Source of the DNA: Metallosphaera yellowstonensis MK1
GTDB taxonomy: Archaea > Thermoproteota > Thermoprotei_A > Sulfolobales > Sulfolobaceae
Reading direction: 5' to 3'
NCBI RefSeq assembly: GCF_000243315.1
Contig: NZ_JH597768.1
Span: 427,322 to 491,321, forward strand
Length of the DNA: 64,000 nt
The notes under the pieces were generated by a model. It was not told the DNA's origin and did not search any database. It saw only the letters and a program-made list of their open reading frames with translations. Position 1 is the first letter of the stretch; the number at the start of each line of letters is the position of its first letter. Made by a program: the position numbers and the translations under genes. Positions 8,051 to 16,096 of this stretch are shown here, in pieces.

Positions 8051-8292
8051 CCACCGTGATTCACTGGTAGTATCTCTATGACGTCGGTGTCCTTTACCGA
8101 CAGGTCACCTAAAAGCCTGAAGTCCACTCCGTTGACGAGGATAATATAACCAGACCTAATTTTAGAATTCGATATTATGACTGATCCTCTGTCTAACTTA
8201 TATAACAATGTCAATAAATTATCGGCATCTACCTTTATTTCCTCTTTTCCAAAAACGTTAGAGAGGGGACCTCTAAGTATTACCTTTACCAT
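8047..8292 (-). CDS. Ubiquitin-like / MoaD-ThiS family small protein ending in Gly-Gly
   Basis: About 81 residues starting MVKVILRGPLSNVFG and ending NHGG. A beta-grasp fold with a terminal diglycine is the hallmark of MoaD/ThiS sulfur carriers and archaeal SAMP/Urm1 modifiers, whose C-terminus is adenylated by an E1-like enzyme. No moaE or thiS partner is nearby, so carrier versus modifier cannot be decided here. The ATG at 8292 overlaps the S17e stop region; a start at 8301 is possible. Coupled with S17e upstream and the Cgi121-like gene downstream. Confidence 0.7.
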   Translation of the reverse strand: MVKVILRGPLSNVFGKEEIKVDADNLLTLLYKLDRGSVIISNSKIRSGYIILVNGVDFRLLGDLSVKDTDVIEILPVNHGG

Positions 8293-8293
8293 A

Positions 8294-8524
8294 TCATTCA
8301 TCTACTGGCTCCTGCTCTACCACCACTTCAGACGCTCTCTTCGCCTGCTTTGCCCTCCTGGTAACATACCCTGCTACTCTATTTCTTACTTTTTTGGAAT
8401 AAGCGTCGAGTACCTGTTTCACTAGTTCCTTGTTCTTTGCGTAATCCAAAGTTATCTGATCCTTGTAAAGCTCGTAGATCTGCTGTCCGATCCTCTTTAT
8501 GTCCCTTGTATATATGTTTCCCAT
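8294..8524 (-). CDS. rps17e: 30S ribosomal protein S17e
   Basis: 76 residues starting [20 protein letters not shown], the N-terminus typical of eS17, with the conserved [13 protein letters not shown] segment. Component of the small ribosomal subunit of archaea and eukaryotes. The ATG at 8524 is preceded at a proper distance by a GGGAGGT ribosome-binding site on the minus strand. First gene of a compact three-gene unit with the ubiquitin-like and Cgi121-like genes. Confidence 0.93.
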   Translation of the reverse strand: MGNIYTRDIKRIGQQIYELYKDQITLDYAKNKELVKQVLDAYSKKVRNRVAGYVTRRAKQAKRASEVVVEQEPVDE

Positions 8525-8574
8525 CACTACCTCCCTCATTTCTATGATTACCCGGAATTAAAAATTACTGACCC

Positions 8575-8630
8575 TCTCCACTCCCTGAGGGAGTGGACTC
8601 CCCCGAGCCTCAGGGGTTTTTACGCCCCTT
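8575..8630. repeat. Palindromic GC-rich hairpins between S17e and fbp
   Basis: CCACTCCC-TGA-GGGAGTGG at 8578-8596 is a perfect hairpin and is followed by CCCCGAGCCTCAGGGG and a T run. It could end transcription of fbp, which reads into it on the minus strand, but it also resembles the orphan TnpB-end hairpins at 4232 and 17675. Either reading is possible. Confidence 0.4.
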
Positions 8631-8639
8631 TGCCTCTTT

Positions 8640-9791
8640 TTAGTCAGTTTCTTCCCCCTTTCCAACGTATATGCTCCTCTTGGCCTTAGTTACATCCTCT
8701 TCTTTCTTGAACCTATCCTTAAGTTTCTCTACTATAGTAGGTAATGTTGTATACTCCATCTCCGTTGGCTCTAATCTGTGAGGCATGAAGGGACCATGTC
8801 TTCTCATATAATCAGTTATTACTGAAGCCGTTCTCCTGACTTCATCAAATGCTGGATCATCGAATAAGTCTGACGGCCCTGTGAGTTTCCCATTCTTCAC
8901 GTTGAAACCTAGACCTATGAGCCGCGGAGGACCATCAAACCTAGTTGCTCTGGCGTCTCTTTGGGATACCGGCATGAGCGGGCCATAATGACTTCCCCTC
9001 ATCCAACCTGGTACCAAATATGGGAATGAGAAGGCCTCCAGTGCCTCTCCCAGTGCGGGGAAGCCGTGTTGCAGTCTAACCACCAGTACTGGATCGTCTT
9101 TTCCCACGTATTTACCTGCAATGAGGTTTAATCTCTCTATGGAAGTTACTGATCCTAACATGTTGTCTTTTTTCCTCCTAACCTTTCTGACCACGTATCT
9201 AGCAGGAGTTCCTATCAACGCTAAGAGTGTATAAATTTCTTCTGGACAACTAAGTTCTACTGCCTTTCCTTCGTATACATCCAACACCTCAAACTTGAAA
9301 CCCTCGTTCATTGTTGGATCTATCACTAATCCTGGTGTGTTGAACGGATCCGCAAACATCTTATAAAGAGGTAAGTTAAAGGCTCCAGGTTCAGTCTTAT
9401 CCGCCATGAAAATCGCTATTGGCTCTGAAGGCCTCTCTTCTAACTCTAGTTCTGCCATTCCAGGTCCCATACCCTTAAGGTTTCCAGAAAAGGTATCGGA
9501 GAGTAGGTCCTGCCCTGCTGCATAAAGTCCTAGCTCCTTAGCTACATTAGTTGCTTCTTTGAATGCATTCCAGGCCACTTCGTGAACCTTCTGATCCAGT
9601 TCACCTCGAGTGTGAGTCATTATTAACTCAAGATCGTCTCCTACGTTAGTAATGTAATAGTCCAAGATTATCGATTGTCTCTTAGCTTCAGCTAGAACCC
9701 TGTTCGCTGCTGCCATGGTATCCGGATGAACTACGTGATGTCCTGCAAGGCTACCTATATCAGCCTTTATAACACTAACTGTTGTTCTCAT
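8640..9791 (-). CDS. fbp: Fructose-1,6-bisphosphate aldolase/phosphatase
   Basis: 383 residues, the usual length. This bifunctional archaeal enzyme condenses triose phosphates and dephosphorylates FBP to F6P, driving gluconeogenesis. Visible: the N-terminal KADIGSLAGHHVVHPD metal-ligand segment, HTRGELDQKVHEVAW, the catalytic loop around LYAAGQDLLSDTFSGNLKGMGPG, and GSHYGPLMPVSQRDARATRFDGPPR. The start MRTTVSVIKADIGS agrees with homologues. A TTTTTATG TATA-like box lies about 20-28 nt upstream on the minus strand, fitting a leaderless or nearly leaderless transcript. A separate palindrome lies further up at 9851-9866. Confidence 0.96.
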   Translation of the reverse strand: MRTTVSVIKADIGSLAGHHVVHPDTMAAANRVLAEAKRQSIILDYYITNVGDDLELIMTHTRGELDQKVHEVAWNAFKEATNVAKELGLYAAGQDLLSDTFSGNLKGMGPGMAELELEERPSEPIAIFMADKTEPGAFNLPLYKMFADPFNTPGLVIDPTMNEGFKFEVLDVYEGKAVELSCPEEIYTLLALIGTPARYVVRKVRRKKDNMLGSVTSIERLNLIAGKYVGKDDPVLVVRLQHGFPALGEALEAFSFPYLVPGWMRGSHYGPLMPVSQRDARATRFDGPPRLIGLGFNVKNGKLTGPSDLFDDPAFDEVRRTASVITDYMRRHGPFMPHRLEPTEMEYTTLPTIVEKLKDRFKKEEDVTKAKRSIYVGKGEETD

Positions 9792-9850
9792 GAATCGAGA
9801 TTAGATCGGTGAACATAAAAATCTTGTGTGAGAACTGCATTGCGAGCTAC

Positions 9851-9866
9851 TTCGATTGTTATCGAA
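9851..9866. promoter_or_regulatory. 16-bp palindrome upstream of fbp
   Basis: TTCGAT-TGTT-ATCGAA is perfectly symmetric and lies about 60 nt upstream of the fbp start, just above its TATA-like box. It may be an operator; nothing in the window identifies the regulator. The remainder of 9792-10001 shows no gene. Confidence 0.3.
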
Positions 9867-10001
9867 ACTGACCTTGAGCCTTCTTTTAATAGTACGCTTG
9901 ATTTTGAGTTTTAGGGAGCCTATCGACGATATTCCCTGAGAAAATTGAAATGTCCAAAACAACGAGAAATTGCTTCAGGACGGATGAGTTTCTCCCAGAT
10001 T

Positions 10002-11804
10002 CTAATCCTTTATAGTCTCCATGGAGTAATATTCGTTCCTGTCCCTCTGGAGTCTGTCTAGATAACTTCCGATCTTGTTAGCCCTGGGTCGCCCAGTATC
10101 TGCGTCTCTCCTAAAGGTTAGGCCTATTCCTTTAAGGAACATGTTCATCCCTTTACTTAGAGTTAAGGGAGATGAGGCGTGCCCTTCCTTTCCTGGAATC
10201 CCTGAAAATACCATTATTCGATCTGAGATATAATCGTGAATGGCTAAGTCGTGATCCACAAGAAACGTTACAGACTTCCGCTCTCTGGTAATTCGTTTTA
10301 TGGCCTTCGCGACCACGTACCTTTCCTCTACATCTAGATAGGATGACGGTTCGTCGAATAGGTAAACGTCGGCGTCCTTAGCCAAGGCAGCAGCTACATA
10401 CAGCTTCTGCAGCTCTCCTCCGCTTAAGTTTTTGACGTATGAGTCCAATAGCTTGTGCAACTTCAGTCTCCTGGTCACTTCCTCGTAAAACCACGAAGAC
10501 GTGGAGAGGATATCCTTGCTCGCCTGCTCTAGGTACTCTCTTACCGTGCCTTCAAAGTTGGGAACTATTCGTTGTGGCTTATAAGACAAGGTTAAGCCCT
10601 GCGGAAATATTACTCCCGTATCTGGCTGGATCTCCCCCACTATCATCCTTATGAAAGTTGTCTTGCCTATGCCATTCGGGCCTAGTAATCCTATTATCTC
10701 TCCTTCCCTTGCTTTACCCTCTTCCACTACAAGGGAGAAGCTATCTAACGCCTTCGTCATTCTTTGCCAAAGTAATTTCTCACTTACGTCCTTTCTCACA
10801 TCAAGATCAGTTATATCTTTTAAATAAAATTCTATTTTATAATCCATTATTCTCATATTCTCAGCGGGTAAGTATCCATCTATGAAACTGTTTATTCCTA
10901 CTCTTGTGGAATAAGTCTTGGAGACCTTTCCATAGACTCCCCCCTCCCCATACAATATAGATATCATGTCTGCTATATAATCTAAAACAATGAGATCGTG
11001 ATCTACAACTATCACGTATTTCCCTTTGGTTAGCTCCCTTATGGCCTTTGCTAAATTTATCCTCTCCCTCACGTCCAGATAAGAGGACGGTTCGTCAAAT
11101 GCGTACACATCAGCGCTGCGAAGCAGGGCAGCTCCTACTATGGTTTTTTGAAGCTCTCCTCCACTGAGCGTTGATACATCTTTATTCCAAAAGCTGTCCA
11201 TATAGAGAAGACTTTTGACTTCATCCAACTTTCCCCTTTCGTCGACCTTTTTAAGTAGACCCCCAACTTCGCCCTTTAGAAGCTTCGAGACATACTCTAT
11301 GTATTGAATTTTATGTACTACTTTAATTTTTTTATTATAAAGGTCGCTAAAGTAAGAGTAGAGCTCTTTTCCCTTGAACCTTTGTAGAACCTTCTCTGGA
11401 GTTGGCTCATGCTCCAAGTCACCAAAGTTTGGAATCAACTCTCCACTTAGGATCTTCAATATGGTAGTCTTTCCGGTACCGTTTTTTCCCAGCAAACCCA
11501 TGATGTTGTCTCGCTTCAATATAGGTAACCCGAATAGCTCGAAGCCATTGATTCCATATCTATGTATTACCTCTTTCTCGAAGTTATCTGGTACATTGAC
11601 TATGGAGATTGCGTCAAAGGGGCACTTCTTGACACATATACCGCATCCTATGCATGTTTCTTCGTAGATTACTGGTTTTCCTGATGCCTCTTGAGAGAGC
11701 TCTATTGCTTTACTTCCAGACCTATTTATTGGACAGAACCTGACGCACTCGATACCGCATTTATCAGGTTTACATGAATCATAAGCTATTACTGCAACCC
11801 TCAT
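10002..11804 (-). CDS. ABCE1 ribosome-recycling ATPase
   Basis: 600 residues. The protein splits post-termination ribosomes into subunits. Two iron-sulfur cluster motifs lie at the N-terminus (CGIECVRFCPINRSG, CIGCGICVKKCPFDAI). Two ABC domains follow, each with Walker A (GKNGTGKTT, GPNGIGKTT), signature LSGGELQK and a switch segment (DEPSSYLD with VDHDL). The C-terminus has the hinge region. Start MRVAVIAYDSCKPDKCG is as in homologues. It lies 52 nt downstream of an acidic 26-residue ORF on the same strand. Confidence 0.97.
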   Translation of the reverse strand: MRVAVIAYDSCKPDKCGIECVRFCPINRSGSKAIELSQEASGKPVIYEETCIGCGICVKKCPFDAISIVNVPDNFEKEVIHRYGINGFELFGLPILKRDNIMGLLGKNGTGKTTILKILSGELIPNFGDLEHEPTPEKVLQRFKGKELYSYFSDLYNKKIKVVHKIQYIEYVSKLLKGEVGGLLKKVDERGKLDEVKSLLYMDSFWNKDVSTLSGGELQKTIVGAALLRSADVYAFDEPSSYLDVRERINLAKAIRELTKGKYVIVVDHDLIVLDYIADMISILYGEGGVYGKVSKTYSTRVGINSFIDGYLPAENMRIMDYKIEFYLKDITDLDVRKDVSEKLLWQRMTKALDSFSLVVEEGKAREGEIIGLLGPNGIGKTTFIRMIVGEIQPDTGVIFPQGLTLSYKPQRIVPNFEGTVREYLEQASKDILSTSSWFYEEVTRRLKLHKLLDSYVKNLSGGELQKLYVAAALAKDADVYLFDEPSSYLDVEERYVVAKAIKRITRERKSVTFLVDHDLAIHDYISDRIMVFSGIPGKEGHASSPLTLSKGMNMFLKGIGLTFRRDADTGRPRANKIGSYLDRLQRDRNEYYSMETIKD

Positions 11805-11856
11805 TGCTCTAAACCTCCTTGTTATAAATACAAAAATAGTTAAAATTTCCTGTAAG

Positions 11857-11937
11857 TTACCACTCGTCTTCTTCCCAGTCTTCCTCTTCTATCTCCTCCC
11901 AGTCTTCCTCTTCTATCTCCTCCCAGTCTTCCTCCAT
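11857..11937 (-). CDS. 26-residue acidic tandem-repeat micro-protein
   Basis: ATG at 11937 to TAA at 11857 on the minus strand. After MEE the peptide is two copies of DWEEIEEE followed by DWEEDEW, built from a 24-bp tandem DNA repeat. Two thirds of the residues are Glu or Asp, and Trp recurs every eight residues. An AAAATTATAAGT TATA-like sequence lies about 40 nt upstream on the same strand. No function is known to me; an acidic, Trp-spaced peptide could bind a basic surface such as the ribosome, and the next gene is ABCE1, but that is a guess. It could also be a non-coding repeat. Confidence 0.5.
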   Translation of the reverse strand: MEEDWEEIEEEDWEEIEEEDWEEDEW

Positions 11938-12191
11938 CAACGCAACACCACACAATCCTCATTTGAATGGTACTTATAATTTTCGTCGCCAGGAAATACT
12001 AACCTAAAGATTAGTTGTCTCGGACACTTTTAAACTAATCATAATCAATGCTACTTTACTCATAACATCTTGCCCCCGCGTTCCCGATAACAAGGGTCTT
12101 AATACAGTTTAGGAACTTATGCGTGTCCTCCAAATTGCATAGTTGACACGAAGTATAGATCCAAGAAAAGTAGTCACATAACTCCACGGGA
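11938..12191. other. Non-coding gap upstream of the acidic micro-ORF
   Basis: No gene is apparent on either strand. It holds the TATA-like box of the micro-ORF near 11970 and an inverted repeat, GATTAGTT at 12009-12016 with AACTAATC at 12033-12040, whose loop contains a smaller GTC-TCG-GAC hairpin. The inverted repeat could be a protein-binding site or a stem in a transcript. Confidence 0.35.
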
Positions 12192-12266
12192 CGGACCCGC
12201 CGGGATTCGAACCCGGGACCATAGGCTCCGAAGGCCTACGCTCTGTCCTGGCTGAGCTACGGGTCC
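12192..12266 (-). tRNA. tRNA-Arg (anticodon TCG)
   Basis: Cloverleaf read on the minus strand: acceptor GGACCCG/CGGGTCC, D-arm GCTC...GAGC, anticodon stem TAGGC/GCCTA with loop CTTCGGA (anticodon TCG), T-arm CCGGG-TTCGAAT-CCCGG, discriminator G. No intron; CCA is not encoded. Reads CGA and related Arg codons. Confidence 0.95.
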
Positions 12267-12304
12267 TAACAAGAAATAATTATTTGGTAGAATATTTAGA
12301 TTCG

Positions 12305-12997
12305 ATGGAGGATCCAAAAGCGATAGTAGCTAGACACGCGCTTAAGTATATTGGAGACGCCAAGTTAGTAGGTCTGGGCACAGGTAGGACAGTAAGGAAG
12401 TTAATTGAAGTCTTACAAGAGGCTGGTTTACTTAATGGCAAGAAAGTGGTGGCGAGCTCCCTAGATACTGAACTCCTGATAGCTAAAGCGTTTCCAGACT
12501 CTGTTTTGTCACTCGTTTCAGGTTCGATTCCTGACGTATATTTCGATAGTTTTGATCAGTTAGTGAAAGGGGGGAACTCTTGGACCCTGGTAAAGGGAGG
12601 TGGAGGGGCATTACTTAGGGAAAAGGTTCTCTCTTACTCCTCTAGGAGGAGAGTGTTCCTAGGTGAGAAGAGTAAATTGTGGGAAGGCCGTACAATAAAG
12701 GTACCAATAGAGGTTGTTCCGGTTGCCCTTTCCTACGTTCTTAGAGGCCTGGAAAACATGAAGGTAGTGGCAGAAGTGAGAGAAGGAACGGGGAAAATAG
12801 GTCCTGTCCTCACTGATAATGGAAATGTGGTTATGGATGTCGTTGTGGAAACGAAGGATTTGTGTCATCTTGATAAGAGACTGAAGAGTATACCAGGAGT
12901 AATAGAGACGGGGGTGTTCTGTGAAGAGCTTTACGATGTCATCATTTTAGGAGATCCGACCGGAAATGTGGAGATCGTGGAAAAGAGCAGAAGCTGA
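12305..12997 (+). CDS. rpiA: Ribose-5-phosphate isomerase A
   Basis: 230 residues from ATG 12305. Interconverts ribose-5-phosphate and ribulose-5-phosphate. Recognisable motifs: VGLGTGRTVRKLIEVL near the N-terminus, the substrate loop PDVYFDSFDQL, KGGGGALLREKV with the active-site lysine, and a C-terminal GVIETGVF segment. A TTG at 12284 would add seven residues; the ATG is preferred because MEDPKAIVARHALKYI matches family N-termini. The SWIM gene starts inside its end. Confidence 0.9.
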   Translation: MEDPKAIVARHALKYIGDAKLVGLGTGRTVRKLIEVLQEAGLLNGKKVVASSLDTELLIAKAFPDSVLSLVSGSIPDVYFDSFDQLVKGGNSWTLVKGGGGALLREKVLSYSSRRRVFLGEKSKLWEGRTIKVPIEVVPVALSYVLRGLENMKVVAEVREGTGKIGPVLTDNGNVVMDVVVETKDLCHLDKRLKSIPGVIETGVFCEELYDVIILGDPTGNVEIVEKSRS

Positions 12998-13310
12998 CGT
13001 AAAGGAAGGCAGGATAGTCAAGCTAACTACTCCAGACGGTTCTATCTCGATATATCTATATGTGGCCTCTGAGAGGGGTAGACATAATGACCATGTGATA
13101 AATGGAAAGCATTGTGACTGTGAGAGTTTCCTGTTTAATCACGTGTTAAAGGAGGGAGAACCTTGCGTTCACATAAAAGCATTTCTAAAAGCAACAGAAG
13201 GGGAGAATTACGTTAAATTAGTTTTATCCAAGACGGAGCTGAAAGAAATCCTCACGGAAATATACGTTTACGGAAAATCCTTAAAGCTTAGAAAATTACT
13301 CTCAAGTTAA
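12966..13310 (+). CDS. SWIM zinc-finger protein
   Basis: 114 residues with a CDCESFLFNH...CVHIKAF segment, the CxC-xn-CxH pattern of SWIM domains, which bind zinc and mediate DNA or protein contacts. In archaea small SWIM proteins are linked to recombination factors, but the partner here is unknown. Start ATG 12966 overlaps rpiA by 32 nt; the stop TAA shares its last base with the ATG of the following micro-ORF. Confidence 0.75.
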   Translation: MWRSWKRAEADVKEGRIVKLTTPDGSISIYLYVASERGRHNDHVINGKHCDCESFLFNHVLKEGEPCVHIKAFLKATEGENYVKLVLSKTELKEILTEIYVYGKSLKLRKLLSS

Positions 13311-13474
13311 TGTTCGACCTATCAACGATCCAGGCCATAATGATAGCATCGGTGGTGGTACTCATAGGGAGTGTGGTGTATCTCACTTTCACCGACGTAC
13401 TCGTGCCTCTACCAGCTAAGAAGGAGTCAGTGAGGGGAGAAAGGAGGAAGAGAGGTGTAACACATGGGAGGTAA
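13310..13474 (+). CDS. 54-residue single-pass membrane micro-protein
   Basis: ATG 13310 to TAA 13474. Starts MFDLSTIQAIMIASVVV; one hydrophobic helix covers about residues 8-30, then PLPAKK and a basic tail (RGERRKRG), so the tail would face the cytoplasm. The ATG overlaps the SWIM stop (TAATG) and the end overlaps the elf1 start by 11 nt, an arrangement expected of a translated operon member. I do not recognise the family. Confidence 0.6.
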   Translation: MFDLSTIQAIMIASVVVLIGSVVYLTFTDVLVPLPAKKESVRGERRKRGVTHGR

Positions 13475-13799
13475 GAGGAAGAAAAGAACTAAGATAGTGA
13501 GACCTAAACCAAAACTTCCAAAAGCGTTTGAATGTCCTAGGTGCGGAAGGATTTCGATAAGTGTGGAATTCGACGAGGCAAGTGATGGAACAAAAGTGGC
13601 AGAAATAAAGTGTGGAAGTTGTGGTCTGAATGCTGAGATTGAGGTCCCTTCGGTCTTTGATGAGGCAAACGCTTACGGACGCTTCATAGACCTATACCTA
13701 GAGGGGAAGTTGAAAATAAAAGAGGAAAAAGAGGATACATCAGATGAGCATAATGAACCTGAAGGGGAAGGTAGCGAGTTATCTTCAGAGACTAATTGA
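13464..13799 (+). CDS. Elf1-like transcription elongation factor
   Basis: 111 residues: a basic N-terminus ([19 protein letters not shown]), then a four-cysteine zinc ribbon (CPRCG at 24, CGSCG at 50) and an acidic tail rich in Glu and Ser. This is the archaeal Elf1 layout; Elf1 binds elongating RNA polymerase. Its 3' end overlaps the GGGP synthase start by 56 nt in another frame. Confidence 0.85.
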   Translation: MGGKRKKRTKIVRPKPKLPKAFECPRCGRISISVEFDEASDGTKVAEIKCGSCGLNAEIEVPSVFDEANAYGRFIDLYLEGKLKIKEEKEDTSDEHNEPEGEGSELSSETN

Positions 13800-14511
13800 C
13801 GAAGGGTCCCCCATACATTTTTCGCTTATAGATCCTGACAAGGTAACAGACCTGGAAATATTGCAGAATGTTGCAACCAAACTCTACAGATCTGGTTCTT
13901 CAGCGTTTCTAGTTGGAGGGACTCTTGGAGTATCTAAAGAGAGGCTTGACGGGATCCTGGAGATACTCAACGATTACCCCATTCCTAAGATAATTTTCCC
14001 CAGCAACGTGAACTTAATATCTGAGAAGGCTGATGCCATACTCTTCATGTCTCTTCTCAACTCAGACGATTTGTACTATGTTATTGGCGCTCAAGTTGCT
14101 GCATCCTTCATTGTCAAGTCGATGAAATTGGAACCTATACCCACCGGATACCTGATAGTAGGTCACGGGGGGACCGCTGCACACATAGGTCGGGCGCGTG
14201 TAATTCCATATGATAATGCCGAGTTGGCCTCGGCTTACGCCCTGGCTGCAGAGTTTATGGGCATGGATTATCTCTACCTGGAGGCTGGGTCTGGGGCCCC
14301 AGAGACCGTTAGACCTGAAATGATCCGTACCATCAGCAGGGTCTCTAGGATTAACCTGATAGTGGGAGGAGGAATCAGGTCTCCAGAGAGGGCGGTGGAG
14401 ATAGTGAGAGCAGGCGCTAAGGCCATAGTTACAGGTAACGTTATAGAGAACGACACTGAAAGGGCATTAAAAATAATAGAAGCTATTCAGAACCTTAGGG
14501 TGGGGTACTGA
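13744..14511 (+). CDS. Geranylgeranylglyceryl phosphate synthase
   Basis: About 255 residues, a TIM barrel of the GGGP synthase/PcrB family. It makes the first ether bond of archaeal lipids from glycerol-1-phosphate and GGPP. Visible: [72 protein letters not shown] and [12 protein letters not shown] (phosphate-binding glycines). The ATG at 13744 or the one at 13753 could be used. It supplies the pathway that ends at the tetraether synthase at 37.6 kb. Confidence 0.94.
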   Translation: MSIMNLKGKVASYLQRLIDEGSPIHFSLIDPDKVTDLEILQNVATKLYRSGSSAFLVGGTLGVSKERLDGILEILNDYPIPKIIFPSNVNLISEKADAILFMSLLNSDDLYYVIGAQVAASFIVKSMKLEPIPTGYLIVGHGGTAAHIGRARVIPYDNAELASAYALAAEFMGMDYLYLEAGSGAPETVRPEMIRTISRVSRINLIVGGGIRSPERAVEIVRAGAKAIVTGNVIENDTERALKIIEAIQNLRVGY

Positions 14512-14685
14512 ATGCCCGCGACTAAGAAAAAGAAAGAAAATGTCCCAGTCATGTCCATGGCGGGTTTAATAAGGTATTATGAGGAAGAGCACGAAAAGTT
14601 TAAGATTGATCCCATTTATGTAATAATAGGTAGTATCGTGTTAGTATCAATAGTTGTCCTTATTACTAAAATAATACCACCGTAG
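14512..14685 (+). CDS. Preprotein translocase Sec61 beta subunit (SecG)
   Basis: 57 residues, ATG immediately after the GGGP synthase stop. Lysine-rich N-terminus (PATKKKKEN), the conserved MAGLIRYYEEE segment, then one C-terminal transmembrane helix (IYVIIGSIVLVSIVVLI) ending KIIPP. That is the archaeal Sec61beta layout; it forms the SecYE-beta channel in the membrane. Confidence 0.92.
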   Translation: MPATKKKKENVPVMSMAGLIRYYEEEHEKFKIDPIYVIIGSIVLVSIVVLITKIIPP

Positions 14686-14695
14686 GTCAGCTAAA

Positions 14696-15250
14696 TTGCT
14701 CATAGATCCATCTGAATTAAGAAGAATGAGGGAGCTAGCAGGCCTCACACAGTCGGAGTTAGCTAAAAGATTGGGAGTCTCTCAATCTCTCATAGCTAAG
14801 ATTGAGAAGGGAAGAATAGATCCTAAGCTGTCTCTTGTAAGGCGCATAATGGAGGAATTAACTCCTCTGATAGAGACCTCCGAAACTGCGTCAACGATAA
14901 TGCATTCTCCAGTGATAGTAGCCTACCCAGATGAGAGAATCCAGGAAGTAGTCGAGAGGATGGAGAAGTTCAACATCTCGCAGTTACCGATAGTTAACTC
15001 TCACGGAAAACTGGTCGGAATGATATACGACTACGTGCTCATGAAGAGATTAGCATCGATAATCCAAAGGCCTTCTAAAGCAATCGAGGTTGTGGCTCCC
15101 CTTCCTCCTTTAGTCAGCCCCAATACCCCAGTTAACCAGGTCATGAAACTCCTCACTAAGAACTCGGTCACATTGGTAGTTGAGGAGGGTCTTTTTCCTT
15201 TGGGGATAATAACGAGAAGCGATTTAATAGCCTTCCTCATTAAGAAATGA
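14696..15250 (+). CDS. HTH-CBS transcriptional regulator
   Basis: 184 residues. N-terminal Cro/cI-type HTH (LRRMRELAGLTQSELAKRLGVSQSLIAKIEKG), followed by two CBS repeats (about 65-120 and 125-184). CBS pairs commonly bind adenosine nucleotides, so the regulator may sense energy charge; its targets are not known. The start is TTG 14696: the HTH needs the residues before the first ATG. RNase P RNA begins 1 nt after its stop, so the two may share a transcript. Confidence 0.85.
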   Translation: MLIDPSELRRMRELAGLTQSELAKRLGVSQSLIAKIEKGRIDPKLSLVRRIMEELTPLIETSETASTIMHSPVIVAYPDERIQEVVERMEKFNISQLPIVNSHGKLVGMIYDYVLMKRLASIIQRPSKAIEVVAPLPPLVSPNTPVNQVMKLLTKNSVTLVVEEGLFPLGIITRSDLIAFLIKK

Positions 15251-15251
15251 C

Positions 15252-15559
15252 AGGGGAGCCAGGCAGAGGGCCACGGGAAACTGAGGAAACTCCAGCCTCT
15301 AGGCCAGGGGGAGTCCCATGAGGGACGGGGGTAGTGCCTCCGACCACTGCACAGAAACGAGACCTCGTCAGGTTCAGATGAATAGGAACCGATGGTTCCT
15401 CCGGTGACGGGGGAACTTGGCGAGAGAGCCTGACGGGGTTGAAACGGCAGATCTCCCCTTGAGCAAGTCAGAGGAACCGTGATGGGGCCGAGAGTTCCTC
15501 TAAGTACGCTAAGCGGAATCCCTCATATACAGAAGCTGGGTTATTGCCTTGGCTCCCCT
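15252..15559 (+). ncRNA. rnpB: RNase P RNA
   Basis: The ends form helix P1: AGGGGAGCCAGGCA at 15252-15265 pairs with TGCC-TTGGCTCCCCT at 15545-15559. Inside are the conserved GGAAACTGAGGAAACTCC region, CACTGCACAGAAACGAGACC, GAGCAAG, and the 3' ACAGAAGCTGGGTTAT segment, all typical of archaeal type A RNase P RNA. It is the catalytic part of the ribozyme that trims tRNA 5' leaders. Its 3' 19 nt overlap the end of tsr3 on the opposite strand. Confidence 0.93.
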
Positions 15560-16053
15560 AATATCTTGCCTATGATCTCACTCTCCTCCACTTCTATCCC
15601 TTTCCTATCCTTCCCCCTATAGGCCTCTAGGAGTTCCCTATTCAGTTCCACGAAAGTCCTTCCCCATTTGACGAGGGAGGAGAGCCTCAAGGCGATCTCT
15701 AAATCTCCCAAAATATAATATGATGCGATGGCTGCCTCAACAGAGGAGAGTTTAAATGGTTTCCCAAAGTTTACCGGATTTCCTGCTAGGAGTAACGGTA
15801 ATCTTCTACTGTCGTATTTAAGATACCTCTTAAAGAACCTTTCATCAGACTTGTTCCAGGAGGAGTCGATGATAGTTATCCCCTTATTTATGGCTACTTC
15901 CCTGTCCTCAACTGATATAATGAGATGAGCCATAGGGTTTAGGACGACTCCGATAGGACGGTTTGTTCTCACCGCAAAACCAGCTCTCACCATCTTTCGG
16001 CCCGTACATTTCTTAGGATCGTCTTCTGAAAACTCCATGACGAAAATGGGCAA
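15541..16053 (-). CDS. 16S rRNA aminocarboxypropyltransferase Tsr3
   Basis: 170 residues of the DUF367/Tsr3 family, with the N-terminal DDPKKCTGRKMVRAGFA motif, PIGVVLNP, DSSWNKSDERFF and the LSSVEAAIASYYILG helix. Tsr3 transfers the aminocarboxypropyl group of SAM to a hypermodified base in helix 31 of small-subunit rRNA. It converges on rnpB and overlaps it by 19 nt, so both cannot vary freely there. Divergent from the Lrp-like gene across about 43 nt. Confidence 0.9.
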   Translation of the reverse strand: MPIFVMEFSEDDPKKCTGRKMVRAGFAVRTNRPIGVVLNPMAHLIISVEDREVAINKGITIIDSSWNKSDERFFKRYLKYDSRRLPLLLAGNPVNFGKPFKLSSVEAAIASYYILGDLEIALRLSSLVKWGRTFVELNRELLEAYRGKDRKGIEVEESEIIGKILGEPRQ

Positions 16054-16096
16054 TAACTATCGTAAAGTTCTTATAACTTTATATTTATTAAAGCTA

